Positions 17,292-25,730 of a stretch of 64,000 nt of DNA are shown here, piece by piece. The notes below the pieces were generated by a model. It searched no databases and had not been told where the DNA came from. It saw nothing but the letters and a program-made list of their open reading frames with translations. The stretch spans positions 1 to 64,000 of the forward strand of contig DASPIK010000067.1 of NCBI GenBank assembly GCA_035629075.1, read 5' to 3'. The position numbers and the translations under genes were made by a program. Source of the DNA: JAEZPW01 sp035629075 (GTDB taxonomy: Bacteria; Acidobacteriota; Terriglobia; Terriglobales; Acidobacteriaceae). Each line of letters begins with the position of its first letter. Position 1 is the first letter of the stretch.

Positions 17292-17714
17292 ATGCGTACT
17301 TATGAAGTGATGTTCATCGTTCGCCCCGACATGGCGGACGAGGATCTGGACAGGCTGATCTCGACCCTCGAGGGCAACATTACGACCGCCGGGGGAACAG
17401 TCAAGAACATTGAGCGCATGGGTAAGCGGCGTCTTGCCTACACCGTCCGCAAGTTCAACGATGGCATTTACGTGCTGTTCACGGTCGACGGCGAGGGCAA
17501 ACTCATCGCCGAAGTCGAGCGCCGTCTGCGAGTGGCCGAACCGGTCATCAAGTTCATCACCGTGCGGACTGATGAGGAGCAGAAGCGCCTCGACAAGGTC
17601 AAGAAGATCCGCGAATCGCGGCAGCGTGGCCGTGGTGCCCAGGCAGCCGCAGCCGCCCAGCAGCAGGCAGAAGCCCAGGCAGCCGGTCCGGAAACCGCGC
17701 CAGCTGCTGTCTAA
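17292..17714 (+). CDS. rpsF: 30S ribosomal protein S6
   Basis: 140 aa from ATG 17292 (MRTYEVMFIVRPDM, the canonical start), preceded by GGGAGAGAAG; the frame extends to 17247 but reads through the leader hairpin. S6 binds S18 and the 16S central domain. Family marks include GGTVKNIERMGKRRLAYTVRKFNDGIYVLF and ERRLRVAEPVIKFITVRTD. The usual length is about 95-135; here there is an Ala/Gln-rich tail after residue 112. First gene of the rpsF-rpsR-rplI group. Confidence 0.96.
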   Translation: MRTYEVMFIVRPDMADEDLDRLISTLEGNITTAGGTVKNIERMGKRRLAYTVRKFNDGIYVLFTVDGEGKLIAEVERRLRVAEPVIKFITVRTDEEQKRLDKVKKIRESRQRGRGAQAAAAAQQQAEAQAAGPETAPAAV

Positions 17715-17814
17715 CAGATTTCATAGCGCAAGGGTTGTGTAGTGCCGAGTCTAGGACCCGGCGGGCGGTCAAATGTTCGCCCCCACACCAGCGCAGCAAA
17801 GATCGAGGAGAATC

Positions 17815-18174
17815 ATGGCTGACGAAACTACTCAGCAACCGCAACAGGCATCATCCGAAGGCCAGCAGCGCCAGGCCGGTCCTGGCGGACCGCGTGGCGG
17901 CGGCCGTCCCGGTGGACCGCGCCCAGCCGGCGCCGGCGGCCGCGAAGGTGGCCGCAAGTACTTCCGCCGCAAGAAGGTCTGCAAGTTCTGCGTCGAGAAG
18001 ATCGATTCCATCAATTACAAGGACGTTCGTCTTCTGTCTGGATTCGTGGCTGAAAGCGGCAAGATTGTGCCGCGCCGACTCACCGGCGTTTGCACTCCGC
18101 ACCAGCGCCGTTTGACGGAAGCAATCAAGCAGGCCCGCAATATCGCCCTGCTGCCGTTCACGGGGCGCAGCTAA
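17815..18174 (+). CDS. rpsR: 30S ribosomal protein S18
   Basis: 119 aa from ATG 17815 with GAGGAGAAT just upstream. S18 is the S6 partner in the 30S platform. The conserved core starts near residue 43 (RKYFRRKKVCKFCVEKIDSINYKD) and ends with RRLTEAIKQARNIALLPF. The family is usually 70-90 residues; the extra ~42 N-terminal residues are Gln/Pro/Gly/Arg-rich and probably unstructured. Cysteines in KVCKFC suggest the zinc-binding (C+) type. Confidence 0.96.
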   Translation: MADETTQQPQQASSEGQQRQAGPGGPRGGGRPGGPRPAGAGGREGGRKYFRRKKVCKFCVEKIDSINYKDVRLLSGFVAESGKIVPRRLTGVCTPHQRRLTEAIKQARNIALLPFTGRS

Positions 18175-18184
18175 CGCTGCGCCA

Positions 18185-18280
18185 GTCGTTGGTTGATAGT
18201 CGTTGGTCGTTAGCTGCTCAAGCTGGAGCGAGCGCAGACCCGACTTGAGAGATCAACGACTACGGCAAAGGACTAACGAC
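18185..18280. repeat. mirrored word array (CGTTGGTCGTTAG / CTAACGAC)
   Basis: GTCGTTGGTTGATAGTCG and TTGGTCGTTAG (18185-18212) face ATCAACGACTACGGC and GGACTAACGAC (18252-18280). It fills the rpsR-rplI gap and could form a long imperfect hairpin. Confidence 0.75.
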
Positions 18281-18321
18281 TTACTGAATTCACGTTCCAG
18301 CACAGGCCGCCCAACGGCGCC

Positions 18322-18348
18322 AACTCGAAACTGGAAACTCGAAACTGG
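18322..18348 (+). repeat. tandem AACTCGAAACTGG word before rplI
   Basis: AACTCGAAACTGG occurs twice in tandem (14-bp period), 8 bp before the rplI ATG at 18357. The reverse complement of the same word family occurs at 10550-10575 near ruvB. Confidence 0.75.
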
Positions 18349-18356
18349 AGTTCGAC

Positions 18357-18845
18357 ATGGAAGTCATTCTGAAAGAAGATGTGCCTAAGCTCGGCCATCG
18401 CGGCGACGTGGTCAAGGTCGCCGAGGGCTACGGGCGCAATTTCCTGCTGCCCAAGAAGCTTGCCATTGAAGCCACCGCCGCCAACAAAGCCGTTATCCAG
18501 CAGATGAAGGCTGCCGCCGTGCGCCGTTCCGCCAGGGAAAAGGCCGATGCCGAGGCACTGGCGAAGCAGTTCGAAGGCGTCACGCTCAGCTTTACGCGTC
18601 GCGCCGGCGAGCACGATCAGCTCTTCGGTTCGGTGACGACCTCCGAATTGGCCGAAGCGCTCACGAAAAAGGGCTTCAACGTTGACCGCCGCAAGATCGA
18701 ACTGGCTCAGCCCATCAAGACCCTTGGCGAGTTCAACGTGCCGATCCGACTGCACCGCGACGTCACGGTTAACGTGAAGGCCATCGTTGAGAAGGAAGCG
18801 ACGGCCGAGGAAGAAGCCGCGGAAGCGACGGAAGCCGCAGAATAG
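18357..18845 (+). CDS. rplI: 50S ribosomal protein L9
   Basis: 162 aa, starting MEVILKEDVPKLGHRGDVVKVAEGYGRNFLLPKKLA in the canonical way. L9 binds 23S rRNA with its N-terminal domain and reaches across the subunit by a long helix. The helix is seen as IQQMKAAAVRRSAREKADAEALAKQF, and the C-terminal domain as GEHDQLFGSVTTSELAEAL and ELAQPIKTLGEFNVPIRLH. An Ala/Glu tail of about 15 residues is appended. The ribosome site is embedded in the tandem word (CTGGAG). Confidence 0.96.
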   Translation: MEVILKEDVPKLGHRGDVVKVAEGYGRNFLLPKKLAIEATAANKAVIQQMKAAAVRRSAREKADAEALAKQFEGVTLSFTRRAGEHDQLFGSVTTSELAEALTKKGFNVDRRKIELAQPIKTLGEFNVPIRLHRDVTVNVKAIVEKEATAEEEAAEATEAAE

Positions 18846-19190
18846 AAAACAAGTCGTAACGACCGATCTTGAAGGCCGATCCCGCGTAGTTGGGTCCCCG
18901 GCAGAGTACGCCAAAGGGAGCGGGTTCGGCATCAGCGCAGCCAAGCCACTTCGACACCTGGCGCACCTTTGTCGTTCGCGATAGGGGAAGCATCTTCGTT
19001 TGCCGGAGCCCGGTGTGTGCTGCGCACAAAATCGATGGGCCACGCCCTGCTTCAGGTAGCGGCGTGGCACCCTCTCTCCTGATCGCGGCGAATCGCGCGC
19101 TCACATCGGATCCGATCGCCACGCTACCATCTCCGCCGCAAAGTACCGAAGACTTGCGGTAGTCCTAACGCAACGATCCAGACAACCAGC
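18846..19190. other. gene-free region after rplI with one strong palindrome
   Basis: About 345 bp without a gene. An 8-bp perfect stem GCCACGCC/GGCGTGGC lies at 19039-19068 with a 14-nt loop and no T-run; it could be a REP-like element or a weak terminator. Nothing else is recognisable. Confidence 0.4.
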
Positions 19191-19541
19191 TTAGCTATCA
19201 TTCCTCTTGCGGGATCGTTCGGGTAACAGAAGGTAAGAAAGCGAGATGCTGCCCAACAGCATCCAACCTAAGTTGCTACGCTCTGCCTGACTGGCGACTC
19301 GAAAACTACCCAGCGGGTCGTACAGAAAGTACGCGAAAATAGCGGCAGCGGTGAGGGAGCCAAACAAGCTGACAAAGAAACCGTACCGGGCTGCTAAGAC
19401 AAGAATGAACACGGCGAATGCCAGTGGAACAAACAATCGCCATGGCTGCGGGGCCGAAAAGGCCGCTACTCCGAGCGCTGCCGCAGCACAGAGCAGCAAA
19501 CCTGCGATCGGCCTGCTGATTTTAAGTACTGCCTGAATCAT
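19191..19541 (-). CDS. small membrane protein resembling DUF4118 sensor domains
   Basis: 116 aa, ATG at 19541 with AAGGAG upstream. Four hydrophobic segments at about residues 12-28, 34-51, 54-75 and 92-107. The sequence VLAARYGFFVSLFGSLTAAAIFAYFLYDPLGSFRV resembles the membrane part (DUF4118) of KdpD-type sensor kinases, but no kinase domain follows and the protein ends in a basic PERSRKRND tail. Either a stand-alone membrane protein or the remnant of a larger sensor. It is divergent from the antiporter gene across a 261-bp gap. Confidence 0.68.
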   Translation of the reverse strand: MIQAVLKISRPIAGLLLCAAAALGVAAFSAPQPWRLFVPLAFAVFILVLAARYGFFVSLFGSLTAAAIFAYFLYDPLGSFRVASQAERSNLGWMLLGSISLSYLLLPERSRKRNDS

Positions 19542-19802
19542 TACCGCACTCCTTACTTAAAAAGAAACACCAAAAAACACAGACGTGCAGCAAAATTCGA
19601 AAAGCTGCTACGGGCATGTCATCCCAGGCAGCCGCCGATCTTTGCTGTCACTTCTTTCGAATTTCGTGGTACGGGCACTTTTTCTGCGGTAAAAGAAACG
19701 GTCGGGCTCCCTAACCATGAAGTTGCGCGTGCTAGATGTCGCAGTGTGGGCGCTCAACGCACTAGTTGGCACCTTCGTGCCAGGCAAGGCTTCTGATCGC
19801 AA

Positions 19803-21014
19803 ATGCACGGTACCGATACATTATTGCTGGAACTCTTCGCCATTTTTGTCTGGGCGAAGGTATTCGGAGAGATATTCGAGCAACTCTCGCTGCCTGCCGT
19901 TCTGGGTGAGATCCTCGCCGGAGTTGTTCTTGGACCATACGCTATCGCGCTAATAGACCCCAGTCAAACCGTCAACTCCATCGCCGGGATTGGCGCCATT
20001 TTCCTGCTGTTTACCGTGGGTTTAGAGACTCGCCCCCAGGAACTTATACGTGTAGGACGGCAGTCCTTGCGGGTTGCGATAGCCGGGGTGGTAGTCCCGT
20101 TCGTGCTCGGGTTTGGTTATTTGAAGCTACGCGGCGAGATTTCACATGAGGCTGTATTCGTAGCCGCTGCCATGGTTGCGACAAGCGTCGGAATTACCGC
20201 CCGGGTCATGGCTGACATGCACGTCCTCGGGTCGCGTGTGGCCAAGATCATTCTCGGTGCGGCCGTATTCGACGACATTCTAGGCATGATCCTGCTGGCC
20301 ATGGTTGGCGGCATCGTCACCAGCGGTGGAATTCGCTGGGTGCATCTCGGAGTGCTGAGCGCTGAAGCGATCGGCTTCGCCATGTTCATGATCTTCTACG
20401 GACCAAAGCTTGTGCGCCGAATGAGGCCCGGAGTGGAGCGCCTGACCATGCACGATGCGCCTTTGATCCTGGCACTTGCCATCTGCCTCGGGCTGTCGGT
20501 CGCAGCAACCAAAATTGGCATGGCGGCCATCATTGGCGCCTTCTTCGCCGGCCTGATCTTCGCCGACTACTCGCCGGAGTGGAATCTGCAACCGCGCGCG
20601 CACGCCATCAACGAGTTCCTCGCGCCGTTCTTTTTCTTCACAATGGGCGCACACCTGGACCTGCGCGTTTTCACTCCTGACGTGCTGGTTTCGGCAGGGG
20701 TCATCTCGCTGCTCGCCATCGTTTCCAAGATTGTGGGCTGCGGACTGCCAGTAATACGCGAGGGCTGGCTGACGGCCTTGCGCGTCGGCGTCGGCATGAC
20801 ACCTCGCGGTGAGGTAGCGCTGATTGTGGCAGCGATCGGTCTTCAGATGAAGATGATCTCGCAATCGGCTTACGCCATCGTCATCTTCATGACAGCCGTC
20901 ACGACAATGCTCGCCCCACCCGTGCTGCGCGCGCTATTTAAGATGGAAGCGCCGCAACCCCAGCCCATCACGCAGCAGTTGGAAGAAACAGAGGAGGTCC
21001 CGCCGGTACCCTGA
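19803..21014 (+). CDS. cation:proton antiporter (CPA2/KefB-type membrane domain)
   Basis: 403 aa with about 11-12 membrane segments. The monovalent cation:proton antiporter-2 signature is visible: LPAVLGEILAGVVLGPYAIAL near residue 30, FTVGLETRPQELIRVG near 75, and the ion-site region AAVFDDILGMILLAMVGG near 155. There is no C-terminal TrkA-N domain, so it is an ungated exchanger of the Na+/H+ or K+/H+ type; ion specificity is not decided. It is followed by fabG after 64 bp, with a separate promoter between them. Confidence 0.9.
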   Translation: MHGTDTLLLELFAIFVWAKVFGEIFEQLSLPAVLGEILAGVVLGPYAIALIDPSQTVNSIAGIGAIFLLFTVGLETRPQELIRVGRQSLRVAIAGVVVPFVLGFGYLKLRGEISHEAVFVAAAMVATSVGITARVMADMHVLGSRVAKIILGAAVFDDILGMILLAMVGGIVTSGGIRWVHLGVLSAEAIGFAMFMIFYGPKLVRRMRPGVERLTMHDAPLILALAICLGLSVAATKIGMAAIIGAFFAGLIFADYSPEWNLQPRAHAINEFLAPFFFFTMGAHLDLRVFTPDVLVSAGVISLLAIVSKIVGCGLPVIREGWLTALRVGVGMTPRGEVALIVAAIGLQMKMISQSAYAIVIFMTAVTTMLAPPVLRALFKMEAPQPQPITQQLEETEEVPPVP

Positions 21015-21016
21015 AG

Positions 21017-21045
21017 TTCATCCGTTCCTCTTCGCCTTGTATAAT
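21017..21045 (+). promoter_or_regulatory. candidate sigma-70-type promoter for fabG
   Basis: TTCATC at 21017-21022 and a consensus TATAAT at 21040-21045 are separated by 17 bp, placing transcription start about 25 bp before the fabG ATG. The -35 is weak; the -10 is perfect. Confidence 0.6.
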
Positions 21046-21078
21046 CCAGCTTTCCAGCAAACATTTGGGGGGCATTCG

Positions 21079-21825
21079 ATGGCTGATTTGGCGGGACACG
21101 TCGCGCTGGTGACGGGCGCGTCACAGGGTATTGGGCGCGCTTGCGCGATCGAACTGGCGAAAGCCGGCGCTGCAGTGGCGCTGTGCGCGAGGAACGAAGA
21201 AAAGCTCACGGCGCTGGCTTCTGAGATTACCGGAGCGGGTGGGCAGGCCGGGGTTTTCAAGCTGGATGTAGCTAACGAAGACGAGATAAAGGCTGTCACG
21301 AAGGCCGTAGCTCAGCAGTTCGGCAAGATGGACATCCTCGTCAACAACGCCGGAATTACGCGTGATCAACTGGTTATGCGCATGAAGCGCGCCGACTGGG
21401 ACGCTGTCCTTCAGACGAATCTCACTGCTGCCTACCTCATGGTTCAAGGCTGCATCAGCCCGATGCTCAAGCAACGCTGGGGACGCATCATCAACATCAC
21501 CAGCATCTTCGGGCAGATCGGACAAATGGGCCAGGCCAACTACGCCGCCAGCAAGGCCGGCCTGATCGGGTTAACGATGGCGCTCGCCCGCGAGTTCGCC
21601 TCCCGCAACATCACCGCAAACGCCGTGGCGCCGGGTTACATCGAGACGGCGATGACCGAGGCCCTTGCGCCCGAGCTGAAGCAGCAAGTCACGCAGATGA
21701 TCCCGTTGGGCCGCGCCGGCAGCGACACCGACGTCGCGCACGCCGTCAAGTTCCTGGCGTCCGATGAAGCGAGCTACATCACCGGGCACGTGCTTAACGT
21801 GAACGGCGGAATGCTGATGGGCTAG
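21079..21825 (+). CDS. fabG: 3-oxoacyl-[acyl-carrier-protein] reductase FabG
   Basis: 248 aa from ATG 21079 (MADLAGHVALVTGASQGIGRA), preceded by GGGGGG; upstream codons to 21037 include the promoter and are excluded. Classical SDR: cofactor loop TGASQGIGRA near residue 12, NNAG near 90, catalytic Ser in NITSIFGQ near 140 and YAASKAG (Tyr-x3-Lys) near 154. The C-terminal VLNVNGGMLMG is typical of FabG. It reduces 3-oxoacyl-ACP with NADPH in fatty acid elongation. Other SDR specificities cannot be fully excluded as no fab cluster adjoins. Confidence 0.88.
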   Translation: MADLAGHVALVTGASQGIGRACAIELAKAGAAVALCARNEEKLTALASEITGAGGQAGVFKLDVANEDEIKAVTKAVAQQFGKMDILVNNAGITRDQLVMRMKRADWDAVLQTNLTAAYLMVQGCISPMLKQRWGRIINITSIFGQIGQMGQANYAASKAGLIGLTMALAREFASRNITANAVAPGYIETAMTEALAPELKQQVTQMIPLGRAGSDTDVAHAVKFLASDEASYITGHVLNVNGGMLMG

Positions 21826-21831
21826 CCCGCG

Positions 21832-21934
21832 CGATCGGATGATTTGATGACTTGTTGATCGGATGATTGCAACCCCAACTGCGTCCTTTACGGCGACTTT
21901 CTGGAAAAGGTGCAATCATCCGGTTACTCAATCG
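21832..21934. repeat. mirrored word array (GATCGGATGATTTGATGA / ATCATCCGG)
   Basis: GATCGGATGATTTGATGAC and GATCGGATGATTGCA (21832-21871) face TGCAATCATCCGG at 21911-21923, between fabG and the convergent amidotransferase gene. The same words occur at 22704-22855, 49614-49667 and 57828-57862. Confidence 0.8.
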
Positions 21935-22701
21935 AACCTCGCCAGTGACTCGAAATCCAAAGTCGGGGTACGGGGGTGCTGATGGCGCAGGCGTGCAGCT
22001 TCAATCAGGGCATGGAACAGAGCACGCGAATGATCGCGGACGTTCGGGTCGGAGTCGTCCACCAAGCGCTCAGGATGCCACTGGACGCCCAGGACGAAGT
22101 GATCGCGCGAAGTGCTTTCAACAGCTTCCACAACGTTATCTTCTTTCGACCATGCAACCACGCGCAATCCGTCGCCGGGTTGATCCACGGATTGATGATG
22201 GCTGGTGTTGACCGTCAACTCAGACACGGGACTAACAGTCAGTCCGACTACCTCGGCCAGTCTTGAACTGGGCTCCACACGAACTTGATGCCGCAAACTC
22301 GAATTTCCGGTGTGTAACACTCCCGTGGCCAGATGCTGCTTCAGCGTTCCCGTCCGCCAGACGTTCAGGATCTGCATGCCGAAGCAGATCGCCAGGATCG
22401 GCTTACGCATGTTGTAAGCGTCTTGAAGCAGCAGTTCGTCGACGTTGTCGCGTGCGGGATCAGGATCGTGCGTCTCTGGCTGGCGCTGCTGGCCATACTT
22501 TTCAGGATGGACGTCGGCGCGGCTGCCGGGAAGCAGAACACCCTCACAGGTCACCACAACCTGCATGATCTCCGGGTTGGTCAGCGAGAGAGGAATCTCA
22601 ACGGGAACACCCCCGGCGAGTTCTACCGCGTGGGCATAGGAATGCGCGACTTTGCTCGCGTAGTCAACGTTTGTGTGGGCCTGCGGGATGGCGATGCGCA
22701 T
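21928..22701 (-). CDS. class I glutamine-amidotransferase-like hydrolase (peptidase C26, PuuD-like)
   Basis: 257 aa from ATG 22701 (MRIAIPQAHTNVDYA); the frame continues upstream but only through a repeat array. Peptidase C26 layout: VTCEGVLLPGSRADVHP near residue 60, catalytic Cys in ILAICFGMQILNV near 110, and the His-Glu pair in VLGVQWHPERLVDD near 208. PuuD-type enzymes hydrolyse gamma-glutamyl-GABA or related gamma-glutamyl amides. No other polyamine or GABA gene is near, so substrate is open. Its 3' end touches one arm of the 21.8-kb word array. Confidence 0.85.
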   Translation of the reverse strand: MRIAIPQAHTNVDYASKVAHSYAHAVELAGGVPVEIPLSLTNPEIMQVVVTCEGVLLPGSRADVHPEKYGQQRQPETHDPDPARDNVDELLLQDAYNMRKPILAICFGMQILNVWRTGTLKQHLATGVLHTGNSSLRHQVRVEPSSRLAEVVGLTVSPVSELTVNTSHHQSVDQPGDGLRVVAWSKEDNVVEAVESTSRDHFVLGVQWHPERLVDDSDPNVRDHSRALFHALIEAARLRHQHPRTPTLDFESLARFD

Positions 22702-22703
22702 GG

Positions 22704-22855
22704 GATTTGATGATTGCACGATTTGATGACTGAATGATTTTAAGCCAGGGTACTGTAGCGAGTGTGACAGGTCGTACTTTGCACTTCCCGCTACCATACC
22801 CAGCAAATCCCGCAGCGTCGATGCGAGATCATCAAATCAGTCAATCATCCGATTC
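22704..22855. repeat. mirrored word array between amidotransferase gene and accD
   Basis: ATTTGATGATTGCACGATTTGATGACTGAATGATT (read in two parts, 22705-22739) faces GATCATCAAATCAGTCAATC at 22827-22846, an arm that continues to 22855. The second arm includes the last codons and stop of accD (stop at 22845-22847). Confidence 0.8.
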
Positions 22856-23732
22856 TTTCAGCCATTGCGTGTTCCCTACGGTCTTTCGCCTTCATGAACT
22901 CGAACGCACGTGCGATATACGGCTTTAGGTCCTTGCGCTCAACTACGGCGTCAAGAAATCCCTTTTGCAGCAGGAACTCGCTTCGCTGAAAGCCTTCCGG
23001 CAGTTTCGTGCGTATCGTCTGCTCAATCACGCGGGGACCGGCAAAACCAATCAGGGCACCAGGTTCGGCGATATTGAGGTCGCCGAGCATGGCGAATGAG
23101 GCGGTCGTACCGCCCGTTGTTGGGTCGGTCAGCAGCGAGATGTAGGGAACCCCGGCTTCATCCAGGCGCGCCAGTGCAGCACTGATTTTCGCCAATTGCA
23201 TCAGCGAAATCACGCCTTCCATCATGCGCGCGCCGCCTGACGCCGAAATGATGATCAGCGGAATGCGCTCTTCGAGTGCGCGTTCGATCGCTCGCGTGAT
23301 GCACTCGCCAACGACTGCTCCCATCGATCCACCGATGAAGTTGTATTCCATCGCCGAAATGATTGCCGGCTGGCCATTGATCAGGCCACGAGCGTTGATA
23401 ATGGCGTCCTTCAGCCCGATCTCGGCTTGCGTCTTCTTGAGGCGGCTCGAGTAGGGCTTCAGGTCGGTGAACTTAAGCGGATCAGTGGATGAAAGGCGGG
23501 CGTCTTCTTCGTACACCGTGTACGCTCCGCCGTCGAACAGTTGCGCTAAGCGCGTGCGTGCGCTGATGCGGAAATGTTTGTTGCAGTAAGGGCAGACGTT
23601 AAAGTTCGCATCCAGGTCTTTCTTCCAGATGACCTTACGGCAGCCATCGCATTTAACCCAGAGACCTTCGGTCTTGACTTTCTTTTCGCCCGAAGTGTCG
23701 AGGTCGGCGGACTCGCGCTTGAACCAGGACAT
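22845..23732 (-). CDS. accD: acetyl-CoA carboxylase carboxyltransferase beta subunit
   Basis: 295 aa, ATG at 23732. AccD with AccA transfers carboxyl from biotin to acetyl-CoA, making malonyl-CoA for fatty acids. The N-terminal zinc ribbon has two Cys pairs (VKCDGCRKVIW near residue 28 and NVCPYCNKHF near 47). The carboxyltransferase core shows MEYNFIGGSMGAVVGE near 130 and ASGGARMMEGVISLMQLAK near 165. The last residues, ERIG, are encoded inside a repeat arm. accA is not in the window. folC, its common neighbour, lies about 2 kb away on the other strand. Confidence 0.96.
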   Translation of the reverse strand: MSWFKRESADLDTSGEKKVKTEGLWVKCDGCRKVIWKKDLDANFNVCPYCNKHFRISARTRLAQLFDGGAYTVYEEDARLSSTDPLKFTDLKPYSSRLKKTQAEIGLKDAIINARGLINGQPAIISAMEYNFIGGSMGAVVGECITRAIERALEERIPLIIISASGGARMMEGVISLMQLAKISAALARLDEAGVPYISLLTDPTTGGTTASFAMLGDLNIAEPGALIGFAGPRVIEQTIRTKLPEGFQRSEFLLQKGFLDAVVERKDLKPYIARAFEFMKAKDRREHAMAERIG

Positions 23733-23742
23733 GGAACTCGCT

Positions 23743-23820
23743 TCTGGCTATTGGCCTTTGGCTTCCAAAACCATTGTGACCGCCGGATCGGCTTACGATG
23801 CCAATAGCCAACGGCCAACA
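23743..23820. repeat. mirrored word array (GGCTATTGGC / GCCAATAGCC)
   Basis: TCTGGCTATTGGCCTTTGGC at 23743-23762 faces GCCAATAGCCAACGGCCAAC at 23800-23819, between cobO and accD. The arms can pair over about 9-10 bp plus extensions. Confidence 0.8.
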
Positions 23821-23827
23821 GCGCTGT

Positions 23828-24364
23828 TTAGTATTCGATTCCCCGTTGTGCCATGATGCCCCGCTGATACGCGTGCTTGACTTCGCGCATCTCGGTGACC
23901 GTGTCGGCCAGTTCCACAATTGTGGGGTGTGCGTTGCGCCCCGTCAAGATGACATGGACCATTGGGGGCTTCCGGCGCAGTACCTCGACGACTTTTTCGG
24001 GATCGAGCATCTTGTAGCTGATTGCGTAATTGATCTCGTCGAGCACTACAAGATCCCACTGTCCGGACAAAATGGCCTGCTCGGCTTCTGCCCAGGCTTC
24101 CTCGACCATGCGGATGTCTTCCGGATCGGTTTCAGCCCCGCCGACCTTCACAAAGCCGCGGCCCAACTGTTTCATCACAAACTTGTCGCCAAAAGCCTCC
24201 ACGGCATCGAGTTCGCCGTAATGCCATGAGCCCTTAAGGAATTGCAACATCAACACACGCATGCCGTTGCCAACAGCACGCAGGGCCGTGCCCATCGCGG
24301 CAGTGGTCTTTCCCTTGCCGGGGCCGGTATTCACGATGATCAGACCGCGTCGTACGTCGTTCAA
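23828..24364 (-). CDS. cobO: cob(I)yrinic acid a,c-diamide adenosyltransferase (CobO/BtuR/CobA type)
   Basis: 178 aa, TTG start at 24364. The enzyme transfers the adenosyl group of ATP to cob(I)alamin or its precursors. Visible: GLIIVNTGPGKGKTTAAMG (modified P-loop, residues 7-25), RVLMLQFLKGSWHYGE near 36, DLVVLDEINYAISY near 105 and VHVILTGRNAHPTIVELADTVTEM near 130. The length matches the ~175-200 aa family. No other cobalamin synthesis gene is adjacent and I found no cobalamin riboswitch upstream, so salvage of corrinoids is as likely as synthesis. Confidence 0.93.
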   Translation of the reverse strand: MNDVRRGLIIVNTGPGKGKTTAAMGTALRAVGNGMRVLMLQFLKGSWHYGELDAVEAFGDKFVMKQLGRGFVKVGGAETDPEDIRMVEEAWAEAEQAILSGQWDLVVLDEINYAISYKMLDPEKVVEVLRRKPPMVHVILTGRNAHPTIVELADTVTEMREVKHAYQRGIMAQRGIEY

Positions 24365-24451
24365 GAGAGTCTCAAGTCCGCTTCTTAAGTTCGAGCAACT
24401 GACGATTGTAAATGGTTCGGCTCATCACCGACTCGGTAGGTCTGAATGCCT

Positions 24452-24457
24452 TACAAT
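24452..24457 (+). promoter_or_regulatory. candidate -10 (TACAAT) for rubrerythrin gene
   Basis: TACAAT sits 38 bp before the rubrerythrin ATG and 24 bp before its GAAGGAG ribosome site. No convincing -35 was found at 16-18 bp. Confidence 0.35.
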
Positions 24458-24494
24458 GCGTCCTTCTCAGGAAGCTATTAGAAGGAGCAAGAAG

Positions 24495-25052
24495 ATGGCG
24501 ACACCCGGCATTCAGACCAGCAAAACACTTGAAAACCTCCAGGCTGCGTTCAACGGCGAAAGCAACGCCAATGCGAAGTACACTGCCTTCGCGAAGAAGG
24601 CGGACGAAGACGGCTACCACCAGGTAGCGAGCCTGTTCCGCGCCGCCGCGCGAGCCGAGCAGATCCACGCCGAGGCACACGCACGGGTGATTCGCCGCAT
24701 GGGCGCAGAGCCTGTCGCGAACATCGAAACGCCGCACGTCGGGGCCACGAGCGAGAACCTGAAGGCCGCCATCGCCGGAGAGGAATACGAGCGCGACGTG
24801 ATGTATCCGGAGTTCATCGCCGAAGCCGAAGCGGCCAAGAACACGGCTGCCGTCCGCACCTTCACCAACGCCCTTGAAGCCGAGAAGGAGCACGCCCGTC
24901 TATATACGCTGGCGCTGAACAATCTCGAAAGCTACAAGACGAAAACCGAATACTTCGTATGTGCAATCTGCGGCTACACGGTCGAGAAGAAAGAATTCGA
25001 GCGCTGCCCGGTCTGCAACGCGCCAGACGAGAAGTTCGAAGCGGTGAGCTAG
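24495..25052 (+). CDS. rubrerythrin (diiron domain plus rubredoxin-like domain)
   Basis: 185 aa from ATG 24495, preceded by GAAGGAG at 24481-24487. The N-terminal ferritin-like diiron domain shows NLQAAFNGESNANAKY near residue 13, EQIHAEAH near 56, IAGEEYERDVMYPEF near 92 and EKEHARLY near 130, giving the Glu/His iron ligands. The C-terminal rubredoxin-like knuckles are FVCAICGY and RCPVCNAP. Rubrerythrins reduce peroxide using NADH-linked donors and protect against oxidative stress. Solitary gene with its own terminator. Confidence 0.95.
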   Translation: MATPGIQTSKTLENLQAAFNGESNANAKYTAFAKKADEDGYHQVASLFRAAARAEQIHAEAHARVIRRMGAEPVANIETPHVGATSENLKAAIAGEEYERDVMYPEFIAEAEAAKNTAAVRTFTNALEAEKEHARLYTLALNNLESYKTKTEYFVCAICGYTVEKKEFERCPVCNAPDEKFEAVS

Positions 25053-25080
25053 GGCAGCCACTTTCTAAGTTTCGACTTGG

Positions 25081-25105
25081 GGGCGGCAAGGCCGCCCTCA
25101 CTTTT
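25081..25105 (+). terminator. intrinsic terminator of rubrerythrin gene
   Basis: GGGCGGC-AAG-GCCGCCC hairpin at 25081-25097, followed by TCACTTTTC. It lies 28 bp after the rubrerythrin stop. Confidence 0.72.
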
Positions 25106-25189
25106 CGCGAAATCTGGCTAGCCTCCCCCGGAAAAAGTCTCTCTCGTGGCATGTGATGTTGGCGGTGCAGGCATTACCATGCGCGATTC

Positions 25190-25558
25190 TCAGGAGAAGG
25201 GGATCGATGCGACCATGCAAACCAAGAAGACGGGAATGGCAAGCACTGAGAACAGAATCACAACGGTTTTGATCCAATCGAACTCGCGCGGCGCTATAAC
25301 GATTATCCCGAAGATTGTGCTGACCAGCCCAGCGAAGCAAACCAACGCCATGCTACCTCGTCCGACGATACTGAATGGGCGAACATAGAGTCCCAGGCAG
25401 AACCAGACCACCCAAAGCAATACGGCGACTAGTACGCAAAAGATACTCGCCCTTGGTCGGCGTTCGGGAGCATGTTCGAAGCCTGATAAACGCTTAACAC
25501 CCAGCCACGCCAAGTACCCGAGCACTGCGTATAGCAACAAACTTGGGAAGATGCCCAT
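25190..25558 (-). CDS. hypothetical membrane protein
   Basis: 122 aa from ATG 25558 (a GTG 12 bp upstream is also possible). Four hydrophobic segments at about residues 2-20, 40-60, 65-88 and 98-118, with one basic loop (EHAPERRPRASIF) between the first two. No motif is recognised. It is divergent from folC. The composition is that of a genuine membrane protein rather than a chance frame, but there is no further support. Confidence 0.6.
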   Translation of the reverse strand: MGIFPSLLLYAVLGYLAWLGVKRLSGFEHAPERRPRASIFCVLVAVLLWVVWFCLGLYVRPFSIVGRGSMALVCFAGLVSTIFGIIVIAPREFDWIKTVVILFSVLAIPVFLVCMVASIPFS

Positions 25559-25730
25559 GAGCGTTAGCACCTATCTAAAATCAGTGCCTGAATTGAGAAC
25601 CATAGCTGCGCTGCCATACTACGGCCGAAGTAAGCTCCTTGTCATAGACCCCGCACAGCAAACCGAAGTTCCACGTTCAACTATCTTTCGTTGTAACCTA
25701 AGACTTTCGAATTCCGATCTGAGACTGCCC

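Noticed and set aside
24365..24494. Cobalamin riboswitch upstream of cobO
   Set aside because: The 130-bp divergent region to rubrerythrin lacks a recognisable B12 box and is too short to also hold two promoters.
25551..25730. 60-codon N-terminal extension of folC
   Set aside because: Sequence unlike any FolC, overlaps the divergent membrane gene start, and a family-like start follows at the TTG at 25731.
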